From Burkholderia sp052045245 (GTDB taxonomy: Bacteria > Pseudomonadota > Gammaproteobacteria > Burkholderiales > Burkholderiaceae), in contig NZ_JBQEON010000011.1 in assembly GCF_052045245.1 (NCBI RefSeq), positions 62,001 through 126,000 on the forward strand: 64,000 bases of DNA, in the 5' to 3' direction. Within the stretch, counting starts at the first letter, position 1. The number at the start of each line of letters is the position of its first letter. Under the pieces are notes generated by a model, which saw only the letters and a list, made by a program, of their open reading frames with translations, did not search any database and was not told the origin of the DNA. Below are positions 26,991 to 36,065 of this stretch, in pieces. The translations under genes were made by a program, and so were the position numbers.

Positions 26991-28319
26991 ATGCATGAAA
27001 CGCTGTGGTATCTCATCATCGGCGCGGTGCTGATGGGCATGGGCGTCGCGACGTCGGCGCTGCGCCATCTGCCGTGCAGCACCGCGATGATCTATCTCGC
27101 GCTCGGCGTCGCGCTCGGCCCGTCCGGCGCCGGGCTCCTCCATCTGGACCTCGAACGCGACGCGCCGCTGTTGCGCGAGATCGTCGAAGTCGCGTTGCTG
27201 GTGTCGCTGTTCGCGATCGGGCTGCGGCTGCGCGTGCCGCTGTCCGACACGCTGTGGCTCGTGCCGTGCCGGCTCGGGCTGCTCGCGATGATCGTCACCG
27301 TCCCGCTGCTGGCCGGCTGTGCGGTACTGACGCTCGGGCTCGGCTGGGGCCCCGCGCTGTTGCTCGCGGCGATCCTCGCGCCGACCGACCCGGTGCTCGC
27401 GCATGACGTGCAGGTGCACGATCCGGGCGACCGCGACCTGGTGCGCTTCGCGCTGTCCGGCGAAGGCGGGATGAACGACGGGATCGCGCTGCCGTTCGCG
27501 CTCGCGGGCCTCGCGCTGTGCGGCGCGCCCGACACGCCGCACGCGCATCCGGCGCATCCGGCACTGTCTGGCGCGTTCGCGCTGGCCGCGCTGTGGGGCG
27601 TCGTCGGCGCGGCCGCGATCGGCGGCGCGCTGGGCGCGGCGACCACCAAGGCGATCGGCTGGCTGCGCACCCGCTACGCGCAAGCGCTCGGCTTCGAAGG
27701 CTTCTTCGCGCTCGCGCTGATCGTGCTGTCGTTCGGCGCCGCGCAGCTCGCGCACACGTTCGGCTTCATCGCGACCTTCGCCGCGGGCGTCGCGATGCGC
27801 CGCATCGAGCATCGCGCGAGCGGCGACCGTCGGCCGCGCGAAGTGATCGGCCGGATCGATTCGGAAGACGTGGTCGCGACCGAGAAGCATCCGGAGAAGG
27901 TGCACGCGTTCATGGCCGAATCGGTGCTCGACTTCACGATCGAGCTCGAGCGGATCGCCGAGGCGCTCGTGATGACGATGATCGGCAGCGTGCTGACGAC
28001 GCTGTCGGCGCCGCTCGTCACGTGGGGCGCGATTGCGCTCGCGGTCGTGCTGTTCGTGGCCGTGCGGCCCGTCGCGGTGCTGCTGACGCTCACCGGCTCG
28101 CGCGCGACGCCCGCGCAGCGGCAGCTGATGGCGTGGTTCGGGATACGCGGGATCGGTTCGTTCTACTACCTGCTGTACGCACTCGAACACGGGCCGTCCA
28201 GCGCGGTGCGCCCGCTCGCGGCGCCGGTGCTGGCCGTCGTGACGGCGTCGGTGATCGCGCACGGCGTGTCCGCGACGCCGCTGATGGACTGGTATCACCG
28301 GCGGCAGCATCGGCGCTGA
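26991..28319 (+). CDS. CPA1-type cation:proton antiporter
   Basis: The 442-residue membrane protein exchanges Na+ or K+ for protons, aiding pH or salt balance. It has about 12 membrane segments, the TDPVLA segment near residue 130, and the ion-binding GMNDGIALPF near 163 (Asn-Asp pair typical of electroneutral CPA1 exchangers). A basic cytoplasmic loop lies about 265-300. Convergent with ligD, with only 5 bp between stops. Confidence 0.88.
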   Translation: MHETLWYLIIGAVLMGMGVATSALRHLPCSTAMIYLALGVALGPSGAGLLHLDLERDAPLLREIVEVALLVSLFAIGLRLRVPLSDTLWLVPCRLGLLAMIVTVPLLAGCAVLTLGLGWGPALLLAAILAPTDPVLAHDVQVHDPGDRDLVRFALSGEGGMNDGIALPFALAGLALCGAPDTPHAHPAHPALSGAFALAALWGVVGAAAIGGALGAATTKAIGWLRTRYAQALGFEGFFALALIVLSFGAAQLAHTFGFIATFAAGVAMRRIEHRASGDRRPREVIGRIDSEDVVATEKHPEKVHAFMAESVLDFTIELERIAEALVMTMIGSVLTTLSAPLVTWGAIALAVVLFVAVRPVAVLLTLTGSRATPAQRQLMAWFGIRGIGSFYYLLYALEHGPSSAVRPLAAPVLAVVTASVIAHGVSATPLMDWYHRRQHRR

Positions 28320-28324
28320 TTGCG

Positions 28325-31156
28325 TCACGACTGCCCGAGCCGCGCGCGCATCTGCGCGGTGATCCGCTGGCGCGTGTCGTCGTAGCCTTCCCACGGATCG
28401 CGCTTGAGCCGGTCGAGCCGTTCGTGCAGCGTGTCGATCGTCCATTGCGCGCCGCCCGTCGTGTCGGGCACCTCGTCCCAGCGCAGCGGCACCGACACGC
28501 CCATGCCGGGCCGCGCGCGCACCGAATACGCGGCGATCGTGCTCGCGCCGCGGCCGTTGCGCAGGTAGTCGATGAAGATCCTGCCGCGCCGATGCTTCGG
28601 CCCCATCGTCGCGGTGAAGCGATCCGGCAGCGCGCCGGCGACATGCTGCGCGACCGCGCGCGCGAAGTCCTTCACGTCGTCCCAGCCCAGGTGCCGCGTG
28701 ATCGGCACGACCACGTGCAGCCCCTTGCCGCCGCTCGTCTTGCAGAACGACGCGAGGCCGAGTTCGTCGAGCAGCCCGCGCACGAGTTGCGCGGCCTCGA
28801 TCATCGTGCTCCACGGCAGCGCCGGATCGGGATCGAGGTCGAACGCGACCCGGTCCGGCCGCTCGATGTTCGATGCGTGCGCGTTCCACGTATGCAGCTC
28901 GATCGTGCCCATCTGCGCGGCGCCGAGCAGCGCGTCGACCGTGTCGAGCGACAGCAACGGACCGTGGCCCGGATCGAGCCCGTCGTGTTGCGTGACGAAC
29001 GGAATCTCGCGGCGCTCCGCATGCTTCTGGAAGAACAGCTCGCCCGCGATGTCGCCGGGCGCGCGCACGAGCGACACGGGCCGGCCCTTCAGGTCCGGCA
29101 ACAGCCACGGCGCAACCCATTGCCAGTAACGCGCGAGATCGATCTTGCGCGTGCCGCCGTGCGGATCGATCACGCGCTCGGGATGGGTGATGCGCACGCG
29201 GCCGAGCGTGTCGGGGCCGGACGCGTCGCCTGCGGTATCGGTGGCTGCGCGCGAACGCGCGTGCTGCTTGCGATCGTTCGTTTCGTGAGCGGTATGCGAT
29301 GCGCGCTTGCGCGGTGCGTGCTGCGGGGTCTCGCGTTGCTCCATCGTCACCTCCGTTTCCGTATGCTTCGGCACCTCGCGGACGATCTGCGACGCCGGCT
29401 TGTCCTCGCGCAACGCGATGAACGCGGCCTGACGCACGATGCCGTCGCCGGTCCATTCCGCGAATTCGCATTCGGCGACGAGCGTCGGCTCGATCCAGTG
29501 CACCCGCGTGCGCGAGCGTTCGCGCGGCGGCGGATCGAACGGCATCGTGTCGCGTTCGTGCCGGCGCAGGATCGGCGCCAGCCGGTCGAGCATCCGCGCG
29601 TCGAAGCCGGTGCCGACGCGGCCGACATAGCGTAACGGCGCGGGCGCGGGCGCGCGCCGCCGCTTGCCGTCCGGTGCCGGTTCGTGCACGCCGAGCAGCA
29701 GCGCACCGAAGCCGTGGCGGCTGCCCGACGGCTCGGTGTAGCCGCCGATCACGAACTCCTGCCGGCGCCGGCATTTGAGCTTGATCCACGCCTGCGACCG
29801 ACCGGCCCGGTAGCGCGACCCGGCGCGCTTGCCGATCAGCCCTTCGAGGCCGGTATCGCATGCGCTTGCGATCAGCGACGCGACGTCGTCGCCGAGATCC
29901 GGCGAAAAGCGCAGCCGCGCGGGATCGCTGTCGGCGAGCAGCGGTTCGAGCAACGCGCGGCGCGCGGCAAGCGGGACGTCGCGCAAGTCGTAACCGTCGA
30001 GATAGGGCAGGTCGAACACGAACAGCGTGATCGCGTCCGACTGTCCCGCGCCGAAGGCGTTCTGCAGCGCCTGGAAGTCGGGGAGACCGTTCTTGCCGAG
30101 CACCACGGCCTCGCCGTCGAACCATGCATCGCCGAAGTCGAGCGCCGCGAGCGCATCGCGCTGTGCGTGCAGCTTCGCGGTCCAGTCGCGGCCTTCACGC
30201 GTCATCAGCGTCACATGGCGCCGCGCGCCCTTGCCTGCCAGGCGCGCGAGGATCCGGTAGCCGTCGAACTTCAGTTCGTAGCGCCAGTCGCCATGCGTCG
30301 GCGGACCGTCGACGAGTGTCGCGAGTTGCGGCACGACGCGCTCGGGCAGCGGCGCGCGCACCGCGCCTTCGATCGCGGACGGATCGGCGCGGCGGCTTTC
30401 GCGATCATCGTCGTCGTGGTCGTGGCCATCGTGCCGCCCGGCGCGTGCGTCGCGTTCGCCGGCCCTGCCGCCCCGGCCTCGCGGCGAACCGCGCGCACGC
30501 GTCGCGTCGCCGTTCGATTCCGCACGCGCCGCCTCGATCGCCGAGCCGGCCCCGTCATGCACGCTCCCCGGCCGCTCGCCGACGACGTCGAATTCATCCG
30601 CGCTGCGCGCGTCGTCGTCGCGCGCCTTGATCAGCAGCCACTGCTCCTGCCGCCCCTGCTGGCGCCCGCTGCGCACGAGCGCCCAGCCGCCGTGCAGCTT
30701 CGCGCCGTCGAGCCGAAACGTCAGCTTGCCCGCGCGATAGCCGTCGCGCGCCTGCGCGAGCCCGCCGTCGGGCGTCCACGTGCCTTCGTCCCACACGAGG
30801 ACCGAGCCCGCGCCGTAATGCCCGGCCGGAATCTCGCCTTCGAACGATGCATATTCGAGCGGATGGTCCTCGACATGCACGGCGAGGCGCTTCACCGACG
30901 GATCGACGCTCGGCCCCTTCGGCACGGCCCATGATTTCAGCGTGCCGTCGAGTTCGAGCCGGAAGTCGTAGTGCAGCCGCCGTGCGTGGTGCTCCTGGAT
31001 CACGAAGCGCAGCGGGTGGCGCGTGCGCGCGGCCGATCGCGACCGCGTGGCGGCCTTTGCATCGGCCTTCGCGCGCCGCCGCCCATGCGCGCCTGCGGGC
31101 TCCGGCGTCGCGTCGAAGTGGCGTTTGCGGCGATACGGATCGAGCTTGCCGGCCAT
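28325..31156 (-). CDS. ligD: ATP-dependent DNA ligase D (NHEJ)
   Basis: LigD processes and seals double-strand breaks held by Ku. The 943-residue protein has all three domains in the Pseudomonas order: 3'-phosphoesterase (about 45-190, FVIQEHHARRLHYDFRLE), ATP-dependent ligase (about 280-590, adenylation motif KFDGYR), and polymerase/primase (about 660-940, VAFDLDPDPALPW). The linkers are low-complexity and charged (a His/Asp-rich stretch near 250). The start at 31156 follows GAGGTGACGCG and lies 36 bp after ku, so the pair forms one unit. Confidence 0.97.
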   Translation of the reverse strand: MAGKLDPYRRKRHFDATPEPAGAHGRRRAKADAKAATRSRSAARTRHPLRFVIQEHHARRLHYDFRLELDGTLKSWAVPKGPSVDPSVKRLAVHVEDHPLEYASFEGEIPAGHYGAGSVLVWDEGTWTPDGGLAQARDGYRAGKLTFRLDGAKLHGGWALVRSGRQQGRQEQWLLIKARDDDARSADEFDVVGERPGSVHDGAGSAIEAARAESNGDATRARGSPRGRGGRAGERDARAGRHDGHDHDDDDRESRRADPSAIEGAVRAPLPERVVPQLATLVDGPPTHGDWRYELKFDGYRILARLAGKGARRHVTLMTREGRDWTAKLHAQRDALAALDFGDAWFDGEAVVLGKNGLPDFQALQNAFGAGQSDAITLFVFDLPYLDGYDLRDVPLAARRALLEPLLADSDPARLRFSPDLGDDVASLIASACDTGLEGLIGKRAGSRYRAGRSQAWIKLKCRRRQEFVIGGYTEPSGSRHGFGALLLGVHEPAPDGKRRRAPAPAPLRYVGRVGTGFDARMLDRLAPILRRHERDTMPFDPPPRERSRTRVHWIEPTLVAECEFAEWTGDGIVRQAAFIALREDKPASQIVREVPKHTETEVTMEQRETPQHAPRKRASHTAHETNDRKQHARSRAATDTAGDASGPDTLGRVRITHPERVIDPHGGTRKIDLARYWQWVAPWLLPDLKGRPVSLVRAPGDIAGELFFQKHAERREIPFVTQHDGLDPGHGPLLSLDTVDALLGAAQMGTIELHTWNAHASNIERPDRVAFDLDPDPALPWSTMIEAAQLVRGLLDELGLASFCKTSGGKGLHVVVPITRHLGWDDVKDFARAVAQHVAGALPDRFTATMGPKHRRGRIFIDYLRNGRGASTIAAYSVRARPGMGVSVPLRWDEVPDTTGGAQWTIDTLHERLDRLKRDPWEGYDDTRQRITAQMRARLGQS

Positions 31157-31192
31157 CGCGTCACCTCATCTCACATCGCGCGTCGCGCGGCA

Positions 31193-32227
31193 TCATGCGG
31201 CGTGCTTGCGGCGCGCGGCGGCGGGTTTCTTCGCCACACGCCCGCCCGCCGCGGCGCGTTTCGCGGCCGGCCGTTTCGCCGACGGGGTTGTCGAGGCCGC
31301 CCCCTTCCCGGCCGCTTTCGACGCCGTCTTGCGACGCGCGCCGCCGCGCGACGCCGATGACGACGACGCATCCGAATCCGTCTCCGCGCCCTCCCCTTCC
31401 GCGCGGCGCAGATCGGCGGCACGCGCCCCGCCGCCGCCCTTCAGGCTGCGCTTCAGCAGCTCGGTCAGATCGACGACGTTGGTCGCCGCGCGGCCCGTCT
31501 GCGCCGAACGGTCCTCGATCTCCTCGATCTTGCCCGCGCGCACCTTGCGCTCGACCAGTTCGAGGATGTCGTCGCGGAACGTATCGTGATACTCGTCGGG
31601 CGTCCACTTTCCGGCCATGTCGTCGATCAGCTTCTTCGCCATCCCGAGCTCGCGCGCGCTCACGCCCGCGCGATTCGCGTCGTCGGCCGGCACCGACAGT
31701 TCGTCGAGCGGCCGCAACTCCTCCTGCCAACGCAACGTATCGAGCGCGAGCACCGGCCCGACGGGGATCAGCGCGCCGAGATGCTGGCGGTCACGCATCA
31801 CGACCAGCGCGATGCCGATCTTGCCGCTGTCCTTCAGCGCATCGCGCAACAGCGCATAGACCTTCTCGCCCTTGCGGTCCGGCACGAGGTAGTACGGCGT
31901 GTCGAGATAGAGGAACGACACGGCGTCCTCGTCGACGAAGGTCAGGATGTCGACCGTCTGCGTCGATTCGGGATTCGCCGCGCGAATCTCGTCGTCGGAC
32001 AGCACGACGTAGCGCTCCTTCTCGTACTCGTAGCCGCGCACGATGTCCTCGCGCGTGACGTCCTTGCCGGTGCGCTTGTTGATCTGCCGATAGCCGATCG
32101 GATCCATCGAGCGCTTGTCGAGCATCCGGAACGACGGCTTCACCGTGCGCGTCGCGGGGAACAGCTGCACGGGCACGTGAACGAGCCCGAAGCTGATCGC
32201 GCCTTTCCATATCATCCGCGGTGCCAT
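31193..32227 (-). CDS. ku: Ku protein, non-homologous end joining
   Basis: Bacterial Ku forms a ring on DNA ends and recruits LigD. The 344-residue protein has the full Ku core (MIWKGAISFGLVHVPVQLF to about residue 260), followed by a Lys/Ala/Arg-rich tail of about 80 residues of the type thought to contact DNA. I chose ATG 32227 (MAPRMIW), preceded by AAAGGAGGACACGC. It is cotranscribed with ligD. Confidence 0.97.
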   Translation of the reverse strand: MAPRMIWKGAISFGLVHVPVQLFPATRTVKPSFRMLDKRSMDPIGYRQINKRTGKDVTREDIVRGYEYEKERYVVLSDDEIRAANPESTQTVDILTFVDEDAVSFLYLDTPYYLVPDRKGEKVYALLRDALKDSGKIGIALVVMRDRQHLGALIPVGPVLALDTLRWQEELRPLDELSVPADDANRAGVSARELGMAKKLIDDMAGKWTPDEYHDTFRDDILELVERKVRAGKIEEIEDRSAQTGRAATNVVDLTELLKRSLKGGGGARAADLRRAEGEGAETDSDASSSSASRGGARRKTASKAAGKGAASTTPSAKRPAAKRAAAGGRVAKKPAAARRKHAA

Positions 32228-32356
32228 GCGTGTCCTCCTTTGCTGCGTGCGCGCCCGCGGGCCGGCATCGGGAACGGACACGCCGCGCGGCGCGGGCCGC
32301 GGCGGCCCGGCCGCGGTGTCGCTGCGGGCTTCAGGCCGCAGCCTGCGGAGTCGGCG

Positions 32357-32743
32357 TCAGGGCGCGCGCAACGCGCGTTCGAATTCGGCGTGCGTCACGT
32401 CGAGTTCGACGTTGCACTCGATCGCGGCATCGTCGATGGTCGGCTTCTGCTCGTCCACCGCGCGCCGGGCACGGTCGCACAGCTGGGTGCGCACGCGCAG
32501 CCGGTCGGCCGCGTCGAGCGCGCCGTAGCGCGCGAGCACGTCGGGATCGAACCGCAGGTCGACCGCGCAGCGCCACGCGCGCGCACTGTCGTCGGCCGGC
32601 ACCCGCACCCATGACACGTGGATCGTGAGCCAGCCGGACGCGTCGTCGGCATCCGCGACGACCGTCGACTCCGACGGAAAGCCGTTCGCGAGCGCACTTT
32701 CGAGCTCCGCGATGCGCTGCGAACGATCGTGCAGGGTCGTCAT
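32357..32743 (-). CDS. DUF3022-like protein
   Basis: The 128-residue protein (MTTLHDRSQRIAELESALA) has LTIHVSWVRVPADD and LRFDPDVLARYGALDAADRLRV, aligned with the protein at 25483-25848, so the two are paralogues. Family name recalled as DUF3022; function unknown. Its start overlaps the stop of the DUF1328 gene (ATGA at 32740-32743), implying translational coupling. Confidence 0.75.
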   Translation of the reverse strand: MTTLHDRSQRIAELESALANGFPSESTVVADADDASGWLTIHVSWVRVPADDSARAWRCAVDLRFDPDVLARYGALDAADRLRVRTQLCDRARRAVDEQKPTIDDAAIECNVELDVTHAEFERALRAP

Positions 32744-32901
32744 CGACGCACGACACCCAGCAGCAGCGTGATCAGGAAGATCACGACGAAGATGTAGAAC
32801 AGGATCTTCGCGATTTCGGCCGCGCCGGCCGCGATGCCGCCGAAGCCGAACACGGCGGCGATGATCGCGATGATGAAGAAGATGATGGCGTATCGAAGCA
32901 T
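32740..32901 (-). CDS. DUF1328 small membrane protein (YtjA-like)
   Basis: This 53-residue protein, MLRYAIIFFIIAIIAAVFGF at the start, has two hydrophobic helices separated by GGIAAGAAEIAK and ends VVRR. It fits the DUF1328/YtjA family of tiny stress-linked inner-membrane proteins. AGGAGG lies 5 bases before ATG 32901. The stop overlaps the next start, so DUF1328 and the DUF3022-like gene form an operon. Confidence 0.9.
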   Translation of the reverse strand: MLRYAIIFFIIAIIAAVFGFGGIAAGAAEIAKILFYIFVVIFLITLLLGVVRR

Positions 32902-32955
32902 GCATACCTCCTGGAGTCCTGAAGAACGGCAACCGTTGGCGCGCGTCGCCGCCGG

Positions 32956-33144
32956 TCAAGAATCGTGCTTGTGCTCGGGTTTGCCGCGAGTCGGCGTCGA
33001 AGCCATTTTCTCGAGCGCCTTCTCGCTCATCGACTTGGCCATCGACTTCGACGGCGGCTTCAGGTCCTTCATCTTGGTGTCGCCGCGCTTGGCCGACAGG
33101 GCGGCCCCCGCGGCGCGCTGCTGCGCCTTGGATTTGGCTGGCAT
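32956..33144 (-). CDS. DUF3008 small basic protein
   Basis: The 62-residue protein begins MPAKSKAQQRAAGAALSAKRG, the DUF3008 signature, and continues with Lys-, Ser- and Met-rich sequence (SKSMAKSMSEKALEKMAS). Function is unknown; the family is abundant in soil Proteobacteria. AGGAAAG precedes the ATG. It lies between rpoN and DUF1328 on the same strand. Confidence 0.85.
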   Translation of the reverse strand: MPAKSKAQQRAAGAALSAKRGDTKMKDLKPPSKSMAKSMSEKALEKMASTPTRGKPEHKHDS

Positions 33145-33214
33145 GGCTTTCCTCCTTTCGGTGGCGCGCGCGGCGAGCGCGGCTCGCTGGCCGCGCGCGG
33201 TTCGAACGGTATCG

Positions 33215-34648
33215 TCATGCGGCGTCGCGCCGGCGCAGTTCGGCCGGTGGAATCTTCATCCCCTGGCGATACTTGGTCACCGTACGACGCGCAAGAAGGA
33301 TGCCGCGGCCCGCAAGGTTCTGCGCGAGCGCGACGTCGGACAGCGGATCGGTGTGGCGCTCGCCCGCGATCATGTCGCGGATCAGCACCTTCGCGGCGGA
33401 TGCGGAACACACGCCCTTGCCGGCCGCCTCGAGTTTGCGCGGGAAGAAGTGCTTGAATTCGAACGTGCCGTGCGGCGTGGCCATGTACTTGTTGCCCGTC
33501 GCGCGCGATACGGTCGATTCGTGCAGGTCGAGTTCCTCGGCGATGTCGCGCAGCACGAGCGGCTTCATCGCGATCTCGCCGTAGCGGAAGAAATCGCGCT
33601 GCCGCGCGACGATGCATTCGCCGACGCGCTGGATCGTGTCGAAACGCTTCTGCACGTTGCGGATCAGCCAGCGGGCTTCCTGCAGCTGCTGGCCGAGCGG
33701 CGAATCGCGCTCGCCGCTCGATTGCGCGAACAGCGTTGCATAGCGTTCGTGCAGCCGTGCGCGCGGCAACACGGCCGGATTGATCGTCACGATCCATTCG
33801 TCGCGCACCTGGCGCACGATCACGTCGGGCACCACGTAGTCGCCGCGCGTGCTGCCGTAATGGTTGCCCGGGCGCGGATCGAGCCCGCGCACCAGCGCGC
33901 AGGCGGCCTGCATGGTCGGCTGGTTGCAGCCGACGCGCCGCTGGATTTCCGCCGTCTCGCGGCGTGCGAGCCGTTCGAGATGGTCGCGCGCGATCACCTT
34001 CGCTTCCGCGAGCGCCGGCGTGCCGGCCGGAATCGCATCGAGCTGCAGCACCAGGCATTCGGACAGCGAGCGCGCGGCGATGCCCGGACGGTCGAGCATC
34101 TGCACGAGCCGCAGCGCGACCGCGAGATCCTGCTCGGACAACAGCAGCGCCGGATCGGCCGCGACCAGCAGCTCGGCGAGTTCCTGGCGCAGGTAGCCGT
34201 CCTCGTCGAGCGCGTCGATCACGATGCGCGCGGCCTCGCGGTCGCGCCGGTTCAGCGGATAGAGCCGCAGCGCGTCGTGCAGCGCCTGGTGCAGCGACGG
34301 CTCGGCCGCCATCCATTCGCCGGGCGACAGGTCGCCCGCGTCGTCGCCCTGACGGCCCGCGCCGCGCGGCGCGGGCGCCGCCGTGTATGACACGTCGCCG
34401 TCCGGTGGACGCACGTCGTCGGGCGCCGGCGGAGGCTCGGCCGGCGCGGCTTCGGCGGTGGGTTCGGGGGAGTCCGCGGCGGCTTCGTCGTCGCCCTGAC
34501 CCTCTTCGAGAAACGGATTCGAGTCGAGCGCCTGCCGCAATTCCTGCTGGAATTCGAGCGAAGACAGCTGCAGCAGGCGAAGCGACTGCTGGAGCCTCGG
34601 CGTAAGTGCCAGATGCTGTCGCATCTGGAGCGCAAGCGTGACAGACAT
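33215..34648 (-). CDS. rpoN: RNA polymerase sigma-54 factor (accessory copy)
   Basis: Sigma-54 directs polymerase to -24/-12 promoters that need an ATP-driven activator. The 477-residue protein has region I (LALTPRLQQSLRLLQLSSLEF), an acidic region II (about 50-105), the core-binding and DNA-binding parts and an RpoN box, ARRTVTKYR, where the usual fifth-sixth residues are VA. AGGAGGG precedes ATG 34648. It is not beside the lptB/hpf/ptsN genes that normally flank the housekeeping copy, so I take it as a second copy. Two sigma-54 activators are encoded at 56427-59226. Confidence 0.95.
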   Translation of the reverse strand: MSVTLALQMRQHLALTPRLQQSLRLLQLSSLEFQQELRQALDSNPFLEEGQGDDEAAADSPEPTAEAAPAEPPPAPDDVRPPDGDVSYTAAPAPRGAGRQGDDAGDLSPGEWMAAEPSLHQALHDALRLYPLNRRDREAARIVIDALDEDGYLRQELAELLVAADPALLLSEQDLAVALRLVQMLDRPGIAARSLSECLVLQLDAIPAGTPALAEAKVIARDHLERLARRETAEIQRRVGCNQPTMQAACALVRGLDPRPGNHYGSTRGDYVVPDVIVRQVRDEWIVTINPAVLPRARLHERYATLFAQSSGERDSPLGQQLQEARWLIRNVQKRFDTIQRVGECIVARQRDFFRYGEIAMKPLVLRDIAEELDLHESTVSRATGNKYMATPHGTFEFKHFFPRKLEAAGKGVCSASAAKVLIRDMIAGERHTDPLSDVALAQNLAGRGILLARRTVTKYRQGMKIPPAELRRRDAA

Positions 34649-34901
34649 CGATACCCTCCTGACCGTGTGCGGAATTCGTATGCAGGAATTCATGCAGCTT
34701 CCATGCCAGGACGGCAAAGCCCCGTCCGTCGGGGCGCTCGCGGATTCGTACCCCGTCATCGAGGGCCGTCGGAGCCGCTTTTTTACAAGTGCCGGAAAGT
34801 TAGGGGGCACACAATTCGCTCGACGCCGGCGCACGCATCGCGTTCGTCCGGCGTGCTGCGACGCCGCGGCGCGCGGGCCGCGCGCCGCGGGTTCCGTCGG
34901 G

Positions 34902-35213
34902 TCAGTACTGCATCGGCGGCGGCGTGCCCGGCACCGGCTGGTCACCCTGCACGCCGTTCGGCCCCGGCGGCGGCACGTCGGGCGCCTCGCCGCCGGCCGC
35001 GCCCGCCGGCATCGTGTTGTGCGGCGAAGGGCGCGTGTCGTAGCGCGTATTCGCGTCCGGCATCGTCGTGGTGGGCGACGCGCCATGACCGTCCGGCGGC
35101 GCCGGCGGCGCGCCACGCGTGCCGTAGGTGGCCTGCGGTTGCGTACATGCGCCCAGCGCGCACGCGGCAGCCAACGCACAGGCGCCCACGCGTATCGTCT
35201 GGATCGGTTTCAT
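34902..35213 (-). CDS. Small proline-rich lipoprotein
   Basis: The 103-residue protein has a lipoprotein signal with lipobox ALGAC (Cys near residue 23), then a Pro/Gly/Asp-rich, probably unstructured tail ending PPPMQY. Function unknown. Two in-frame ATGs exist; 35213 is preferred because GGAGG lies six bases before it, whereas it abuts the one at 35219. Confidence 0.7.
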   Translation of the reverse strand: MKPIQTIRVGACALAAACALGACTQPQATYGTRGAPPAPPDGHGASPTTTMPDANTRYDTRPSPHNTMPAGAAGGEAPDVPPPGPNGVQGDQPVPGTPPPMQY

Positions 35214-35263
35214 CGGCATCCTCCGTGGATTCGGCGGCATCGGGCCGGCCGTGGCGGCACGGC

Positions 35264-35575
35264 TCAGAGCCGGTTGAAATGGAAATCGCCCGCATACGCG
35301 CCGGGCGCGCGGCGCGCCATCATCGTGTCGAATTCGGCCGCGACGCGCGTCAATGCGCCGCGTTGCCGTTCGATACCGGTTTGCTCGAGCGCCGCGAACG
35401 CGTCGGTATCGAAGCTGACCGTCAGCGACGCCGGATGGCCGTCGACCCGAAAGCCGAAATGCAGCGCGCCGGCCGGTTGCTCCTCGACATGGAACGGCAT
35501 CGCGCGCGCCTCGAAATGGCGGCCGAGCGTCTCGGCCACTTCGCGCAGCAAGCCGGGTTTCACGCTGATGCTCAT
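35264..35575 (-). CDS. Hypothetical protein
   Basis: I do not recognise this 103-residue protein, though it looks globular: an N-terminal helix (LLREVAETLGRHFEARAMPF), beta strands (LHFGFRVDGHPASLTVSFD) and a helical tail ending AGDFHFNRL. Its ATG (35575) overlaps a TGA in the frame that should end the upstream proline-rich gene, suggesting coupled translation. It lies 50 bp before the lipoprotein gene. Confidence 0.7.
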   Translation of the reverse strand: MSISVKPGLLREVAETLGRHFEARAMPFHVEEQPAGALHFGFRVDGHPASLTVSFDTDAFAALEQTGIERQRGALTRVAAEFDTMMARRAPGAYAGDFHFNRL

Positions 35576-35831
35576 CGTGGTTTCTCCGTGGATGGGGGGT
35601 GGTTGCCACCGGCGGGATGCCCGTCGGCGGCACGTGGATCGGCGGCTCACGCGTCGGTGGCTCGCGTTCCGGCGGCGGCGGCTCCGGCGGGTCGCCCTCG
35701 GGGTCGCGATACGGTTCCGGCGTGCCGGGCGGCAGGTCGTCCGGCAGCGGCGGCTCGGGGTCCGGTTCGACGTCGGGCATCGGCGGCTCGGGGCGATGCA
35801 GCGACGGAGTGGTGTGTCGGTTCATGGGCAT
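35572..35831 (-). pseudogene. Proline/glutamate-rich small protein, frame uncertain
   Basis: From ATG 35831 (or 35825, MNRHTT) the frame encodes about 75 residues of PEP/DPP-type sequence (DVEPDPEPPLPDDLPPGTP). As written it has no stop and would run through the next two genes. At 35594-35599 there is a G6 run (C6 on the coding strand). One more C would move the frame to a TGA at 35574-35572 that overlaps the next ATG. This looks like a homopolymer frameshift, but the real end is uncertain. Confidence 0.4.
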
Positions 35832-36039
35832 TCGATCGTTGCGTTGTCCTGATGGGATCGCTCTCACGGGAGGGGACCCGATCGATTGCGCGGCGCGAGG
35901 GGTCCGTGCATTCAAGATCAGCAAGCCGCGTGCCATCGCGGCACGTCACGTTTGCGCGCGATCGCCATGCGTCGACGCCCGTCGACGCGCGCGCAGGCGC
36001 CCGCTCGCGCGGGACGCCGTGCCTTCGCTACACCGCCCG

Positions 36040-36065
36040 CTGCAATTCTTTCAAGTGCATCGCAC
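36040..36065 (-). promoter_or_regulatory. Shared upstream motif, copy 3
   Basis: Minus strand: TTGAAA-N3-TTGCAG, as in copies 1 and 2; the outer block is degenerate (GTGCGA where the others have GTTACA). It begins at the stop codon of the 36065-36370 gene and is about 210 bp before the proline-rich gene start. Confidence 0.4.

Noticed and set aside
26745..30125. Very long minus/plus open frames (for example across 26745-30125 and 52378-55458)
   Set aside because: They are Arg/Ala-rich shadows typical of high-GC DNA, cross real genes on the other strand or in other frames, and contain no domain motifs except where they coincide with genuine gene segments.
34780..34815. A -24/-12 promoter upstream of rpoN (minus strand GGCAC ... 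AAGC)
   Set aside because: The GG to GC distance is 13 rather than 10 bases and the TTGC block is missing.
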